From the NCBI GenBank assembly GCA_017441765.1, contig JAFRVK010000044.1, positions 1 to 64,000 of the forward strand: a stretch of DNA of 64,000 nucleotides, written 5' to 3'. A model generated the notes under the pieces. That model saw only the letters and a list, made by a program, of their open reading frames with translations, was not told where the DNA came from and did no database searches. The position numbers and the translations under genes are program-made. Source of the stretch: Erysipelotrichaceae bacterium. Lineage in GTDB: Bacteria > Bacillota_I > Bacilli_A > Erysipelotrichales > Erysipelotrichaceae. This document shows positions 1-7,918 of the stretch, one piece after another (the first letter of the stretch is position 1; every line of letters starts with the position of its first letter).

Positions 1-221
1 CCATCGATCAGACAGAACAATGTATCATCTCCACCCTTACCGACATTCGCACCAGGATGAACCTTTGTGCCTCTCTGACGATAAATGATCGAACCGGCTG
101 TAGCGAACTGTCCGTCAGCCAGCTTGGCTCCTAAACGTTTCGATTCGGAATCACGACCGTTCTTGGTCGAACCAACACCCTTTTTCGAAGCAAATCTCTG
201 GATATTAAGTATATACTTCAT
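1..221 (-). CDS. rpmA: 50S ribosomal protein L27, C-terminal end cut by window edge
   Basis: Structural protein of the large ribosomal subunit whose N-terminus reaches toward the peptidyl-transferase centre. The ATG is at 219-221, behind a GGAAG ribosome site, and about 73 codons are present before the window edge. The protein begins [19 protein letters not shown]. The stretch LNIQRFA before SKKG matches the extension that Bacillota L27 carries and that must be removed by the protease Prp. The body ([22 protein letters not shown], then [19 protein letters not shown]) is classical L27. It is the third gene of the rplU-prp-rpmA operon, 5 nt after prp, so the protease and its substrate are made together. 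Confidence 0.97.
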   Translation of the reverse strand, partial: MKYILNIQRFASKKGVGSTKNGRDSESKRLGAKLADGQFATAGSIIYRQRGTKVHPGANVGKGGDDTLFCLID

Positions 222-226
222 CTTTT

Positions 227-535
227 TTACTTCCTTTCTTTGATTGTGATGAAATCTCCATAAGAGTATTCAATCGTTTTCAGCTGGATCAGAACCAGAT
301 CGATGTAGTTCTGAACCGTCTGATCATCGCTGAGGATCCTTATTTCGATATCATCGGGATTGTCATGCACCTCTGCATCCTTTGGCATCTCGTCCAATGC
401 ATTCATCAGTCCATAGAAGATGGAAGATACTGCTGCACAGATGAGATCCTGCCCCTCATTCGCAAATTCCGCATGACCTGTTACTTTCAGATAAGAATAT
501 TTATTCTCATCCGACTGATAACTGACTTTAATCAT
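227..535 (-). CDS. prp: Ribosomal-processing cysteine protease Prp
   Basis: Small cysteine protease (102 aa) that removes the N-terminal extension of L27 before or during ribosome assembly. The catalytic pair is visible: His in VTGHAEFA (about residue 21) and Cys in DLICAAVSS (about residue 33), with the usual glycine-rich loop between them. Length is normal for the family, formerly called YsxB. The start overlaps the stop of rplU (TAATG), so translation is probably coupled. It sits between rplU and rpmA, the standard Bacillota arrangement. Confidence 0.95.
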   Translation of the reverse strand: MIKVSYQSDENKYSYLKVTGHAEFANEGQDLICAAVSSIFYGLMNALDEMPKDAEVHDNPDDIEIRILSDDQTVQNYIDLVLIQLKTIEYSYGDFITIKERK

Positions 536-843
536 TAAGCGATCTTTTCGACAGTCAGTTTGGTGTATGGCTGACGATGACCCTGTTTACGTCTGGTAGA
601 GCCTTTTTTCTGCTTATACTTGAAGATGATGATCTTCTTGGCTTTGTCTTGCTTATCGACTTTGCAGATGACTTTGGCGCCATCGACGTAAGGTGTACCT
701 ACAGTCAGGCCGTTGTTTTCGACTGCAACAACCTTATCGAACGTGTACTTGTCGCCTGCTTCCACATCGAGTTTTTCGACATAGATGGACTGGCCTTCTT
801 CGACTTTCAGCTGTTTGCCGCCGGTTTCAATAATCGCATACAT
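535..843 (-). CDS. rplU: 50S ribosomal protein L21
   Basis: Large-subunit ribosomal protein of 102 aa, the usual length. It begins [18 protein letters not shown] and carries the C-terminal basic motif [20 protein letters not shown] that contacts 23S rRNA. The start follows a clear AAGGAGG site. It is the first gene of the rplU-prp-rpmA operon and has a roughly 100-nt 5' leader behind a strong promoter, so expression may be controlled through that leader. Confidence 0.98.
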   Translation of the reverse strand: MYAIIETGGKQLKVEEGQSIYVEKLDVEAGDKYTFDKVVAVENNGLTVGTPYVDGAKVICKVDKQDKAKKIIIFKYKQKKGSTRRKQGHRQPYTKLTVEKIA

Positions 844-851
844 CGTATTAA

Positions 852-946
852 CCTCCTTTTTTGTACGGACTCGCCATGAAGGTGATCATTCGATACTTAA
901 AACCTCTTCTGAGCGGTTATAACCCCCGAAAGAAGGGACTACAACA
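852..946 (-). ncRNA. Candidate L21-type leader of the rplU operon
   Basis: Between the predicted start of transcription (near 945) and the rplU ribosome site lies about 95 nt with small hairpins. One is CCC-TTCTTTC-GGGG followed by GTTATAACC, and another pairs AACC with GAGGTT. Bacillota commonly carry a conserved L21 leader here, thought to mediate feedback by L21. Position and size fit, but I could not match the consensus structure base by base, so this is an inference from location. Confidence 0.35.
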
Positions 947-951
947 TGAAT

Positions 952-980
952 ATCATAACAGATAAGCCTTATATTTTCAA
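952..980 (-). promoter_or_regulatory. Promoter of rplU-prp-rpmA
   Basis: On the minus strand TTGAAA (975-980) and TATGAT (952-957) are separated by exactly 17 nt, a near-consensus housekeeping sigma promoter. It gives a leader of about 100 nt before rplU. Confidence 0.8.
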
Positions 981-1022
981 TAATAAAATATTATAAAAAG
1001 GATCTTGCGATCCTTGCATGAT

Positions 1023-1580
1023 TTATGCTCTGCCAGAGTATTTTCCATCGATCGTCGAAACGATGACATGTTCTCCCTGTTCGATAAACAATGGAACCTT
1101 GATCTGCAGTCCGGTCTCCGTGACAGCATTCTTCAATGCGGAAGTCGCGGTGTTTCCTTTGACTGCCTGTTCGCATTCCACCAGTTCCAGTTCCACCTTA
1201 TCCGGCAGGATGACTCCCAGGATCTCTCCCTCATAAAATGAGATATTCACATCCAGATTCGGGACAAGGAAACTCATTTCCCATTCGAGCCTGTCCTTTG
1301 GAATTTCCAGCTGTTCATAAGTCTCGGAATCCATAAAGACTGCCGCGTCTCCGGAATCATAGAGATACTGCATCGGACGTTTGTCGATATGCGCTTCTCC
1401 GACCTGATCGGAACCGATGAATGACAGTTCCTTGACAACGCCGGTCCGAGGCACTTTGACTTTGACCTTTACCTTCATCTTGGCCATCGCGGTCTTATTC
1501 AGCTGGATATCGATGCACTGATATAATTCGTTCTCCCAGGTAAAACAGGATCCCGGTTTGATTTCTGTACAACTCAACAT
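1023..1580 (-). CDS. efp: Elongation factor P with atypical modification loop
   Basis: EF-P (185 aa, normal length) binds between the P and E sites and rescues ribosomes stalled on polyproline. Three domains can be followed: the N-terminal KOW-like domain, the middle OB domain (MQYLYDSGDAAVFMDSETYEQ) and the C-terminal OB domain ending GKYSGRA. The loop that normally reads HVKPGKGAAFV and bears the modified lysine is instead QLNKTAMAKMKVKVKVKV, so the PGKG turn is absent. The start has an AGAGAGG site. Either a divergent EF-P subclass with another lysine at the tip or a specialised paralogue is possible. The family call is firm; the modification state is unknown. Confidence 0.92.
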   Translation of the reverse strand: MLSCTEIKPGSCFTWENELYQCIDIQLNKTAMAKMKVKVKVKVPRTGVVKELSFIGSDQVGEAHIDKRPMQYLYDSGDAAVFMDSETYEQLEIPKDRLEWEMSFLVPNLDVNISFYEGEILGVILPDKVELELVECEQAVKGNTATSALKNAVTETGLQIKVPLFIEQGEHVIVSTIDGKYSGRA

Positions 1581-1636
1581 GACTATAACCTCTCTTTACG
1601 TTTCTATTGTAATATAAGTCTTATCTTAAGGAAACA

Positions 1637-2146
1637 TCAGCCATGGGGATGATAGTTTCTGGCAATTTCGAACATCTTCAGGTCCACATGGCAATAGCCA
1701 TCCGGATTCTTGATGAGATAGTCCTGGTGGTAGTCTTCGGCTTTCGTAAATGATTCAAGCTTCAGGACTTCCGTGACGACCGGTTTATCATAATGGGAAG
1801 AGAGTTCTTCCATGGCCTCCTGAATGACTGGAAGATCCTGTTCATCGTCATAATAGATGCCGGTACGGTACTGATGCCCTATGTCATGCCCCTGCTGGTC
1901 CAGGACAGTCGGATCGATGATCCTGAAGAACATCTCCAGTATTTCCTTGAGTGCAATCACCGTTTCATCATAGACGGCTTCTACGGTCTCTGACGCGCTG
2001 GAACGGTGTGCCTTCAAGTCTTCATACGCGGGAGAAGGAATATCGCTGTTCGCATAGCCTACGGTCGTCTCCCTGATCCCTTCGATCAGTGACAGATAGT
2101 GCTCCACGCCCCAGAAGCATCCTCCTGCCAGATAAATCTTTTTCAT
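1637..2146 (-). CDS. msrA: Peptide methionine sulfoxide reductase MsrA
   Basis: Reduces the S-form of methionine sulfoxide in proteins. The chosen start gives MKKIYLAGGCFWGVEHY, with the catalytic Cys in the invariant GGCFWG motif at residue 10. A GYCHVDL segment near the C-terminus has the position of a resolving Cys. At about 169 aa this is a single-domain enzyme with no MsrB fusion. The reading frame extends upstream, but the AGGAG site sits just before the ATG at 2146, overlapping the end of the preceding gene, which suggests coupling. It is part of the oxygen-damage repair set seen elsewhere in this window. Confidence 0.95.
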   Translation of the reverse strand: MKKIYLAGGCFWGVEHYLSLIEGIRETTVGYANSDIPSPAYEDLKAHRSSASETVEAVYDETVIALKEILEMFFRIIDPTVLDQQGHDIGHQYRTGIYYDDEQDLPVIQEAMEELSSHYDKPVVTEVLKLESFTKAEDYHQDYLIKNPDGYCHVDLKMFEIARNYHPHG

Positions 2147-2156
2147 AATGTTGCTC

Positions 2157-2804
2157 CTATTCATCAAAAATCTCTTTAATGATTTCTTCTTCCGATTCTT
2201 CACTGATATAGTCATCCACGAAATGTTCCTGGAAAATGATCTTCATGCTCGAAAGCTGGGCATAGTTCATCTGTTCCTCCAGGATCTCTCCCCGGTTCAG
2301 CCAGAATACATTGATAAATTCCTCAAACATGAACCATGTCGGAATGATCAGGATGACATTGCTGGTAATCAGATCACGGAAATACAGATAAATTCCCAGA
2401 CAGATGATCCCGCCGATCAGCAGCATCATCGACAGCCTGAAATTATCCGCAAGATCCTCCTGTACGACACCAAGCTTCATATTGTAGTAGTCCTGTACCG
2501 ATTCAATGATCGTTTCCTGTTCCTCATCACTGAAAGCCTGGCCTGTGATCTTTAATACGATCGGATATTCACTGGGAATGTGTTCCGCATTATCTTCGAT
2601 AAACGAAATGAAACGAAGATTCATATCTTCATAATTCGGGACTGAATAACGGTCCAGGATCTCTTCCATACTGTTTACATGACAGGAGATATAAGCGAAA
2701 TCATTTTCGACATAATAATCCCTGATGTATCTCTTGTAATCGACAGTCTTGTTCTTAAAGAAATCGACGGCATGTTTCTTTTTATTCTTTTTTAACCGGA
2801 ACAT
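2157..2804 (-). CDS. Unknown membrane protein, paralogue of its upstream neighbour
   Basis: A 215-aa protein I do not recognise. It has a basic N-terminus (KKNKKKH), a soluble segment (about 20-120), two hydrophobic segments near 125-145 and 150-170, and an acidic C-terminal tail. It aligns along its length with the adjacent upstream product: shared blocks include YYVEN.FAYISCHV, YSVPNYED, FIEDNAEHIP.EYPIVL.ITG, DYYNMKLG, QLSSMK.IF and FVDD. The two are only 11 nt apart on the same strand, so this is a tandem duplication. The start has a GAGAGG site. Function unknown. Confidence 0.8.
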   Translation of the reverse strand: MFRLKKNKKKHAVDFFKNKTVDYKRYIRDYYVENDFAYISCHVNSMEEILDRYSVPNYEDMNLRFISFIEDNAEHIPSEYPIVLKITGQAFSDEEQETIIESVQDYYNMKLGVVQEDLADNFRLSMMLLIGGIICLGIYLYFRDLITSNVILIIPTWFMFEEFINVFWLNRGEILEEQMNYAQLSSMKIIFQEHFVDDYISEESEEEIIKEIFDE

Positions 2805-2815
2805 GTTTCACCTCT

Positions 2816-3472
2816 CTATGGCCTGTCTGTGACATTGTCTTCAAGGATCTCGTCAATGATCTGCTGTTCGACGGTAAGAGGCACTTCGTCATCAACGAAT
2901 TTCTTTCGGAAAAGAACCTTCATGCTGGAAAGCTGTCCGTAAGAGTTTTTCTTGTCCTTGATCACCTGTCGATCGAATAGGATCGTTTCCGCCAGGAACC
3001 AGATGAAATACCAGGATAAGAAATCGATCATAAAGATATAGTGATGATCTACATCTAAAGCAAAATAAAGTGTCCAGGCGATCACGGATAAAACAACAAG
3101 AAGCAGGCAGCGCTTGTTGTTGTCGTTCATATCCAGCTGGGTATCACCCAATTTCATGTTGTAATAGTCGTTGATCGTTTCTATGATGATCTGTTTCTGT
3201 GTCATATTAAAGACATGTCCCGTTATTTCCAGTACGATCGGATATTCCAACGGAATATGTTCAGCATTTTCTTCGATGAAAGCCACGAAATCAGGATTCA
3301 GATCCTCATAATCAGGAACGGAATAATGATCTATGATATCATCATAGCTTTCAACATTGCAGGAGATATAAGCCAGTTGATTATCGACGTAGTAGTCTTT
3401 CAGATATTTGGAAGTATCGACTTTTTTGCGCCGGAAATGGCTGATATTTCTTTTCTTTCTTCTTCTCAGCAT
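2816..3472 (-). CDS. Unknown membrane protein, paralogue of its downstream neighbour
   Basis: About 218 aa starting MLRRRKKRNISHFRRKK. An in-frame ATG further upstream exists, but the one at 3472 has AGGAG at proper spacing, so I use it. Architecture matches the downstream copy: arginine/lysine-rich start, conserved soluble domain (YYVDNQLAYISCNV, YSVPDYEDLNP, FIEENAEHIPLEYPIVL), two membrane segments (about 120-165), then a QLSSMKVLF motif and an acidic tail. Divergence between the copies suggests an old duplication. No family recognised. Confidence 0.78.
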   Translation of the reverse strand: MLRRRKKRNISHFRRKKVDTSKYLKDYYVDNQLAYISCNVESYDDIIDHYSVPDYEDLNPDFVAFIEENAEHIPLEYPIVLEITGHVFNMTQKQIIIETINDYYNMKLGDTQLDMNDNNKRCLLLVVLSVIAWTLYFALDVDHHYIFMIDFLSWYFIWFLAETILFDRQVIKDKKNSYGQLSSMKVLFRKKFVDDEVPLTVEQQIIDEILEDNVTDRP

Positions 3473-3532
3473 AAAAACTCCTGCTATTATTGTAGCATTT
3501 TTCAATGATCCGGGAATTCTTACAGTCTGATA

Positions 3533-3565
3533 TAAAAGCAGGGGGTTCGAAGATGAAGACCCTGC
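3533..3565 (-). terminator. Intrinsic terminator after the methyltransferase gene
   Basis: On the minus strand GCAGGG and CCCTGC arms (3538-3543 and 3560-3565) close a hairpin with further TTC/GAA pairing inside, followed by TTTTATA. It lies just past the stop at 3573. Confidence 0.6.
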
Positions 3566-3572
3566 CTTCTTT

Positions 3573-4205
3573 TTATTTTTTCTTTCCGATATAAGTGAAC
3601 CCCGGAGATAGATGTCCGTTCATCGTCGTATAGACGATATGATCATATTCCTTTGTTTCAAAATCCTTCAGCAGTTTACGGACATGTTCCTCACTGTGAT
3701 GTCGGCAGGTCGCCCCTTCCGGCAGTCTGAAAGCTCCAAAAACGCCGAATTCCTCTTCATATTTCCGGTAGCGTTCCTGATTTCTCTCATCGGGATTGAG
3801 CAGATAGTCATTCACATAGAGGATGCCTCCCGGTCCCAGGATCCTGCAGATCTCTCTGATCAGATCTTCCTGTTCCTCATCCGAAACGATACAGGTCAGC
3901 ACTGCGAATAAGATCACCGCATCAGTACTTCCGTCTTCCAGAGGGATCTTTCCTTCCTCCATCGTCTCAAAACGGATCTGCGGACATTCCCTTCTGGCCC
4001 GTTCGATCATCGACGGTGAAAAGTCATAGCCTGCCAGATCCCCATATCCTTCATCCGAAAGGATCCTTAAGACCCTGCCATAACCACAGCCGACATCGAC
4101 GATAACAGCATCCTTCTTTACATACTTCGAGAAGCTTTCGCTGTCAAAAGGGAGCGTAAACGTCTTTGTTTCCGATACACTGTTCCAGTATTCTTTCTGA
4201 TCCAT
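3573..4205 (-). CDS. Class I SAM-dependent methyltransferase
   Basis: About 210 aa starting MDQKEYWNSVSE. The SAM-binding glycine loop is VIVDVGCGYGRVL, followed by the acidic residue of motif II in LAGYDFSP. Motif VAVLTCI and the post-motif segment ICRILGPGGILYVNDYLL fit the small-molecule methyltransferase family (Methyltransf_11 type). The start at 4205 is preferred because AGGTG lies 6 nt before it; longer in-frame starts would run into the gapA terminator. The substrate cannot be deduced. It follows gapA but is separated from it by that terminator. Confidence 0.85.
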   Translation of the reverse strand: MDQKEYWNSVSETKTFTLPFDSESFSKYVKKDAVIVDVGCGYGRVLRILSDEGYGDLAGYDFSPSMIERARRECPQIRFETMEEGKIPLEDGSTDAVILFAVLTCIVSDEEQEDLIREICRILGPGGILYVNDYLLNPDERNQERYRKYEEEFGVFGAFRLPEGATCRHHSEEHVRKLLKDFETKEYDHIVYTTMNGHLSPGFTYIGKKK

Positions 4206-4229
4206 GCCATTCACCTGTATTTTCATTAT

Positions 4230-4258
4230 AAAAGAAAACGGACAGATATGATCCGTCC
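4230..4258 (-). terminator. Intrinsic terminator of gapA
   Basis: Hairpin with arms around 4240-4246 and 4252-4258 (GGACGGA / TCTGTCC on the minus strand), followed by a GTTTTCTTTT run, about 30 nt after the gapA stop. Confidence 0.75.
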
Positions 4259-4287
4259 ATTTCATTACTTAATAAGCTTTTTACTCT

Positions 4288-5358
4288 TTAGCCCAGTTCA
4301 GCGAAGTACTTGATCGTTCTTACCATCTGTGATGTGTAAGAGTTCTCGTTGTCGTACCAGGATACGACCTGTACCAGATATGTGCCATCGCCCATATCGG
4401 ATACCATTGTCTGGTTGGCATCGAACAGTGAACCATATCTCATGCCGATGATATCGGAAGAAACCAGTTTTTCTGTCGTGTAACCGAAGGATTCATTTGC
4501 CTGAGCCTTCATTGCTTCGTTGATTGCTTCAACCGTGACATTTTCGCCTTTGACTACAGCGTGCAGGATCGTGGTTGAACCAGTGATTGTCGGAACTCTC
4601 TGTGCCGCGCCGATCAACTTGCCATTGAGTTCAGGAATAACCAGACCGATCGCTTTTGCAGCACCGGTGGAGTTCGGAACGATGTTGGCAGCGCCAGCTC
4701 TCGCTCTCTGCAGGTCGCCTTTTCTGTGAGGTCCATCCAGAATCATCTGGTCGCCTGTGTATGCATGGACAGTGGTCATGATACCAGACTGGATCGGGAA
4801 TGCATCATTCAGAGCCTTGGTCATCGGAGCCAAGCAGTTAGTCGTGCAGGATGCTGCAGAAATGACAGTATCATCTTTAGTCAGTGTTTCATGGTTGACA
4901 TTGTAGACAATCGTCGGCAGATCGTTTCCTGCCGGAGCAGAAATGACGACTTTCTTCGCGCCGGCATCGATATGAGCCTGTGCCTTTGCTTTGGAAGTAT
5001 AGAAACCTGTGCATTCCAGAACGACATCAACATTCAATTCGCCCCAAGGTAAATCAGCAGCGTTCGGCATTGCATAGATCGTGATCTCTTTGCCATCAAC
5101 AGTGATAGAGCCAGGAACTTTTACGGTCTTGCCATCTTCTCCCAGTTCCGGTTCCTTGCTGGAAACAGTGTGAAGATTCTCACCGATGACGCCACAGTAT
5201 CCACCCTGCGCTGAATCATACTTTAATAGATTTGCCAACATTTTCGGGCTGGTTAAATCGTTGATCGCAACGACTTCATAGCCTTCAGCTCCAAACATCT
5301 GACGGAAAGCAAGTCTTCCGATACGTCCGAAGCCATTAATTGCAACTTTTACTGCCAT
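4288..5358 (-). CDS. gapA: Glyceraldehyde-3-phosphate dehydrogenase
   Basis: NAD-dependent phosphorylating GAPDH of glycolysis. The NAD fold begins [14 protein letters not shown]; Asp in AINDLTS is the usual NAD-selecting residue; the catalytic Cys is in [12 protein letters not shown]; the substrate His is in [10 protein letters not shown]. The C-terminus has [15 protein letters not shown]. At 356 aa it is about 20 residues longer than the common form because of an insert around residues 65-90 ([16 protein letters not shown]), which some other Gram-positive GAPDHs also have. Strong AGGAGG site. It stands alone here, away from pgk or tpiA, with its own promoter and terminator. Confidence 0.98.
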   Translation of the reverse strand: MAVKVAINGFGRIGRLAFRQMFGAEGYEVVAINDLTSPKMLANLLKYDSAQGGYCGVIGENLHTVSSKEPELGEDGKTVKVPGSITVDGKEITIYAMPNAADLPWGELNVDVVLECTGFYTSKAKAQAHIDAGAKKVVISAPAGNDLPTIVYNVNHETLTKDDTVISAASCTTNCLAPMTKALNDAFPIQSGIMTTVHAYTGDQMILDGPHRKGDLQRARAGAANIVPNSTGAAKAIGLVIPELNGKLIGAAQRVPTITGSTTILHAVVKGENVTVEAINEAMKAQANESFGYTTEKLVSSDIIGMRYGSLFDANQTMVSDMGDGTYLVQVVSWYDNENSYTSQMVRTIKYFAELG

Positions 5359-5393
5359 AATGAATTTTCCTCCTATTTTATGACTACATCTAT

Positions 5394-5399
5394 ATTATA
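5394..5399 (-). promoter_or_regulatory. -10 element of gapA promoter
   Basis: A perfect TATAAT on the minus strand lies about 35 nt upstream of the gapA start. The -35 region is AT-rich with no clear TTGACA. Confidence 0.55.
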
Positions 5400-5434
5400 A
5401 GGTTTTTTCTTAAAATATAAATAAGCAATTGCTT

Positions 5435-5458
5435 AAAAAAGGAAGGTTCCCCTTCCTT
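5435..5458 (-). terminator. Intrinsic terminator of the 5466-6272 lipoprotein gene
   Basis: Minus-strand hairpin AAGGAAGG-GGAA-CCTTCCTT followed directly by a run of T, starting a few bases after the lipoprotein stop. Confidence 0.85.
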
Positions 5459-5465
5459 TAAACGA

Positions 5466-6272
5466 TTATTTGACAGTTACTCCCGTGATATGCGGATTGG
5501 CTCCGTTATACCAGTATAAGAAACCTTCCAGATCGACTACATCGCCGATATTCAAAGCTTCTACTGCTTCATAGACATCGGAACCGTCATAGCACAGATA
5601 AGATTCGACAACGAATGTATAGATATCCGTCTTACCATCGGTAACGTTGAAATACAGATCGCTGCCAGGTTCACCGGAACCGTCCCAGTTGTACAGGAAA
5701 GGAACATCTTCGCCACTCGCATTCTGGCTCGCAACAACGATCAGATCCTTGAATGCGACTTTCTTGTTCATGTGATCAGCCAAAGCATCCGTTCCTAACA
5801 GAGCTGTGACATCCTCAGCCGGAGCCAGATACTTGTCTCCGCCTTCGACCAAAGTAACGGTAGCATCTGTAATTTCGACTTCTCCGGACCATTCGCTCTT
5901 GGTACCTTCGACATGGACTTTCGCACCATTGGCCAGGCCTTCCCAGCCATCAACGTATTCGGTCGAGCCAACCAGCGTTGCATAGTCTTCTTCCGAAATC
6001 TTGCCGCCATAAACGAAATATGCGCCATCTTTATCCTGAAGATACATCGTAGCGCCTTCCCAATAAGACTGGACAGCTTGTACATATGCTTCGATGACAA
6101 CTTCTGCAGAACCGTCAGCCGGTAATGCGGCGTATTCGGCATAAGTCATAACCGGTTTTGCATCTGATGGAGCTGGAGTTGGTTCTGGATCGACAGTTTC
6201 CTGTTTCTTGGTGCAACCGAACAGAGCCATAACCATTAGCAGACTAAGTAATACGGTAAATAGTTTTTTCAT
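5466..6272 (-). CDS. Lipoprotein with predicted OB-fold-like domains
   Basis: 268 aa with a lipoprotein signal: MKKLFTVLLSLLMVMALFGC, Cys at position 20. It is followed by a Pro/Glu/Thr linker (ETVDPEPTPAPSD). The mature part contains segments such as VVIEAYVQAVQSYW, YLQDKDGAYFVYGG, GAKVHVEGTKSEWSGEVEI and later IGDVVDLEGFLYWYNGANPHITGV. These resemble the repeated OB-fold modules of secreted Gram-positive lipoproteins (predicted from pattern only). No enzyme motif seen. It probably sits on the outer face of the membrane. Ribosome site GGGAG. It has its own terminator and follows the ABC transporter operon by 65 nt. Confidence 0.8.
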   Translation of the reverse strand: MKKLFTVLLSLLMVMALFGCTKKQETVDPEPTPAPSDAKPVMTYAEYAALPADGSAEVVIEAYVQAVQSYWEGATMYLQDKDGAYFVYGGKISEEDYATLVGSTEYVDGWEGLANGAKVHVEGTKSEWSGEVEITDATVTLVEGGDKYLAPAEDVTALLGTDALADHMNKKVAFKDLIVVASQNASGEDVPFLYNWDGSGEPGSDLYFNVTDGKTDIYTFVVESYLCYDGSDVYEAVEALNIGDVVDLEGFLYWYNGANPHITGVTVK

Positions 6273-6337
6273 TTCTTCTCCCTTCTAAAGTTCCCTTCAG
6301 AACAATATTATTCTAACACAATCAATAAGCTGAAACA

Positions 6338-7918
6338 TCATTTTGAAGCTTTTCGACGTTTCATCAGGACATAGATCCCGATCATGCACCAGGTCAATCC
6401 CAGAGTACCCAAAAGGAGTCTGGAAGTCGCAGGCAACGGTCCAAGATCCCTGTTTCGTCCGACAGGACTGATCTGGTCAAGATGATACAATGAAGTCGTT
6501 TCTTTGAACAGATCATCGACATAGGCATCGTCAACGGTTTTTTTCTTACGTACTGCTTTGCATACGCTTTCGATCAGGTTGCCTGCGGCATCCCGCAAAG
6601 AAGCAGAGCCATTGAAAACAGCGGTCACAAAGGTATGTTCCGTATTCTCCAGCAAGAGTTCCGAAGCCTTGATCTTGATATCATAATAGGTCACATTATC
6701 CTCTCCGCAACGGTTCAGATAGTCCTGATAGATATCGGAATCCTGCGCTTTCTTTGTGACCGGCACATAACCTTCCGTCTGCGCATATGCGATCTGGACC
6801 TCGTTTGTCAGAAGATACTGAGCAAACAGCCAGGAAGCCAGGACTTCATCGGGATCTTCTTTGTTGAAGACACACAAGGATGGTCCCTGGGAGATCATAT
6901 AAGTATCATTCGGATCATACTGCGGAATCGGTCTGACAACCGTTTCAAAATCCAGAATGCTTTCTTCCGGAATATCGATCAATGGAGCTTTCGAACCCAT
7001 CCAGGTCGCTCCCGCAGTCGAATCGATCGCAAAGATGCATTGACCGGCATTCAGGAAGTTCGCAGGATAGCTGGAAATCTTGAAGGTAGAGAATTCCCCT
7101 TTTGCAGCATAGACCGCAATTTCCTTGAGGATTTCCTTCGTTTCATTATTGAACAGTGATATCGACCCCTGATCATCCGAATAATCCGCATGAAGCTGTT
7201 TCAGCATTGTGATCATCATGTTGTCTGTCGACTTATAGATGAACGGAATCAGCACTTTCTGGCCATTGACCAGATAGTTCCCCTCATCATCCTGTTTCAT
7301 TGCTGCATCACAGATCTCCCATACCTGATCCCAGGTCAGTACATCAGGAATCGTATAGCCCAGCTGTTCGACATATGTCTTATTGATATAAAGAGTCTCT
7401 GTCGAACGCATATAAGGCAAAGCATAGTAAGAGCCATTGATGATGCATTCATTCAGGAATTCACTGATGATTTCATCCTTCTTCGGACCATCATAGCGCA
7501 ATTCTGAACCGCCTAACCCATAATTTTCATCATCCATCAGTTCATCCAAAGCGACGACCGTATCCTTGCCCGTCATATAGGTTGCGATATGGTCCGGATA
7601 CGTGATGCAGACATTCGGTGTAGTGTCTGTTGCGATATTGGTGATGACATCGTTATAGATGCGAGAGTAATCGGTATAGAGTTTCATATTCACCGTGATA
7701 TTCGGATAAAGCTCCATGAAATCGCTGATAGCCTTCTTATAGATGTTGACTTGGTTGATATTGGTATCATTCTTGGCCCAGAAAGTGATTTCATAGTGCC
7801 TGGAAACATCGAATGTTTCAGGGATCACGAAAGAGCGCGATTCTTTCGAACCATGGCAGGAAGAAAGAGAAAGACATAAGATACATGCCATTAGAATAAC
7901 GAAAAGTTTCTTCATCAT
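6338..7918 (-). CDS. Extracellular solute-binding lipoprotein with C-terminal membrane anchor
   Basis: Substrate receptor of the sugar-type ABC importer encoded upstream. It starts with a lipoprotein signal (ILCLSLSSC, Cys about 21). The body is a family 1 extracellular solute-binding domain (about 40-440), with YEITFWAKND near the start and long segments typical of UgpB/MalE relatives (YALPYMRSTETLYINK). Unusually, it ends with a single hydrophobic segment (LLLGTLGLTWCMIGIYVLM, about 498-518) and a basic tail RRKASK, so it may be held in the membrane at both ends. The start overlaps the stop of the permease gene (ATGA), with GGAGG 9 nt upstream. Substrate unknown; sugar or glycerol-phosphate is likely. 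Confidence 0.88.
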   Translation of the reverse strand: MMKKLFVILMACILCLSLSSCHGSKESRSFVIPETFDVSRHYEITFWAKNDTNINQVNIYKKAISDFMELYPNITVNMKLYTDYSRIYNDVITNIATDTTPNVCITYPDHIATYMTGKDTVVALDELMDDENYGLGGSELRYDGPKKDEIISEFLNECIINGSYYALPYMRSTETLYINKTYVEQLGYTIPDVLTWDQVWEICDAAMKQDDEGNYLVNGQKVLIPFIYKSTDNMMITMLKQLHADYSDDQGSISLFNNETKEILKEIAVYAAKGEFSTFKISSYPANFLNAGQCIFAIDSTAGATWMGSKAPLIDIPEESILDFETVVRPIPQYDPNDTYMISQGPSLCVFNKEDPDEVLASWLFAQYLLTNEVQIAYAQTEGYVPVTKKAQDSDIYQDYLNRCGEDNVTYYDIKIKASELLLENTEHTFVTAVFNGSASLRDAAGNLIESVCKAVRKKKTVDDAYVDDLFKETTSLYHLDQISPVGRNRDLGPLPATSRLLLGTLGLTWCMIGIYVLMKRRKASK

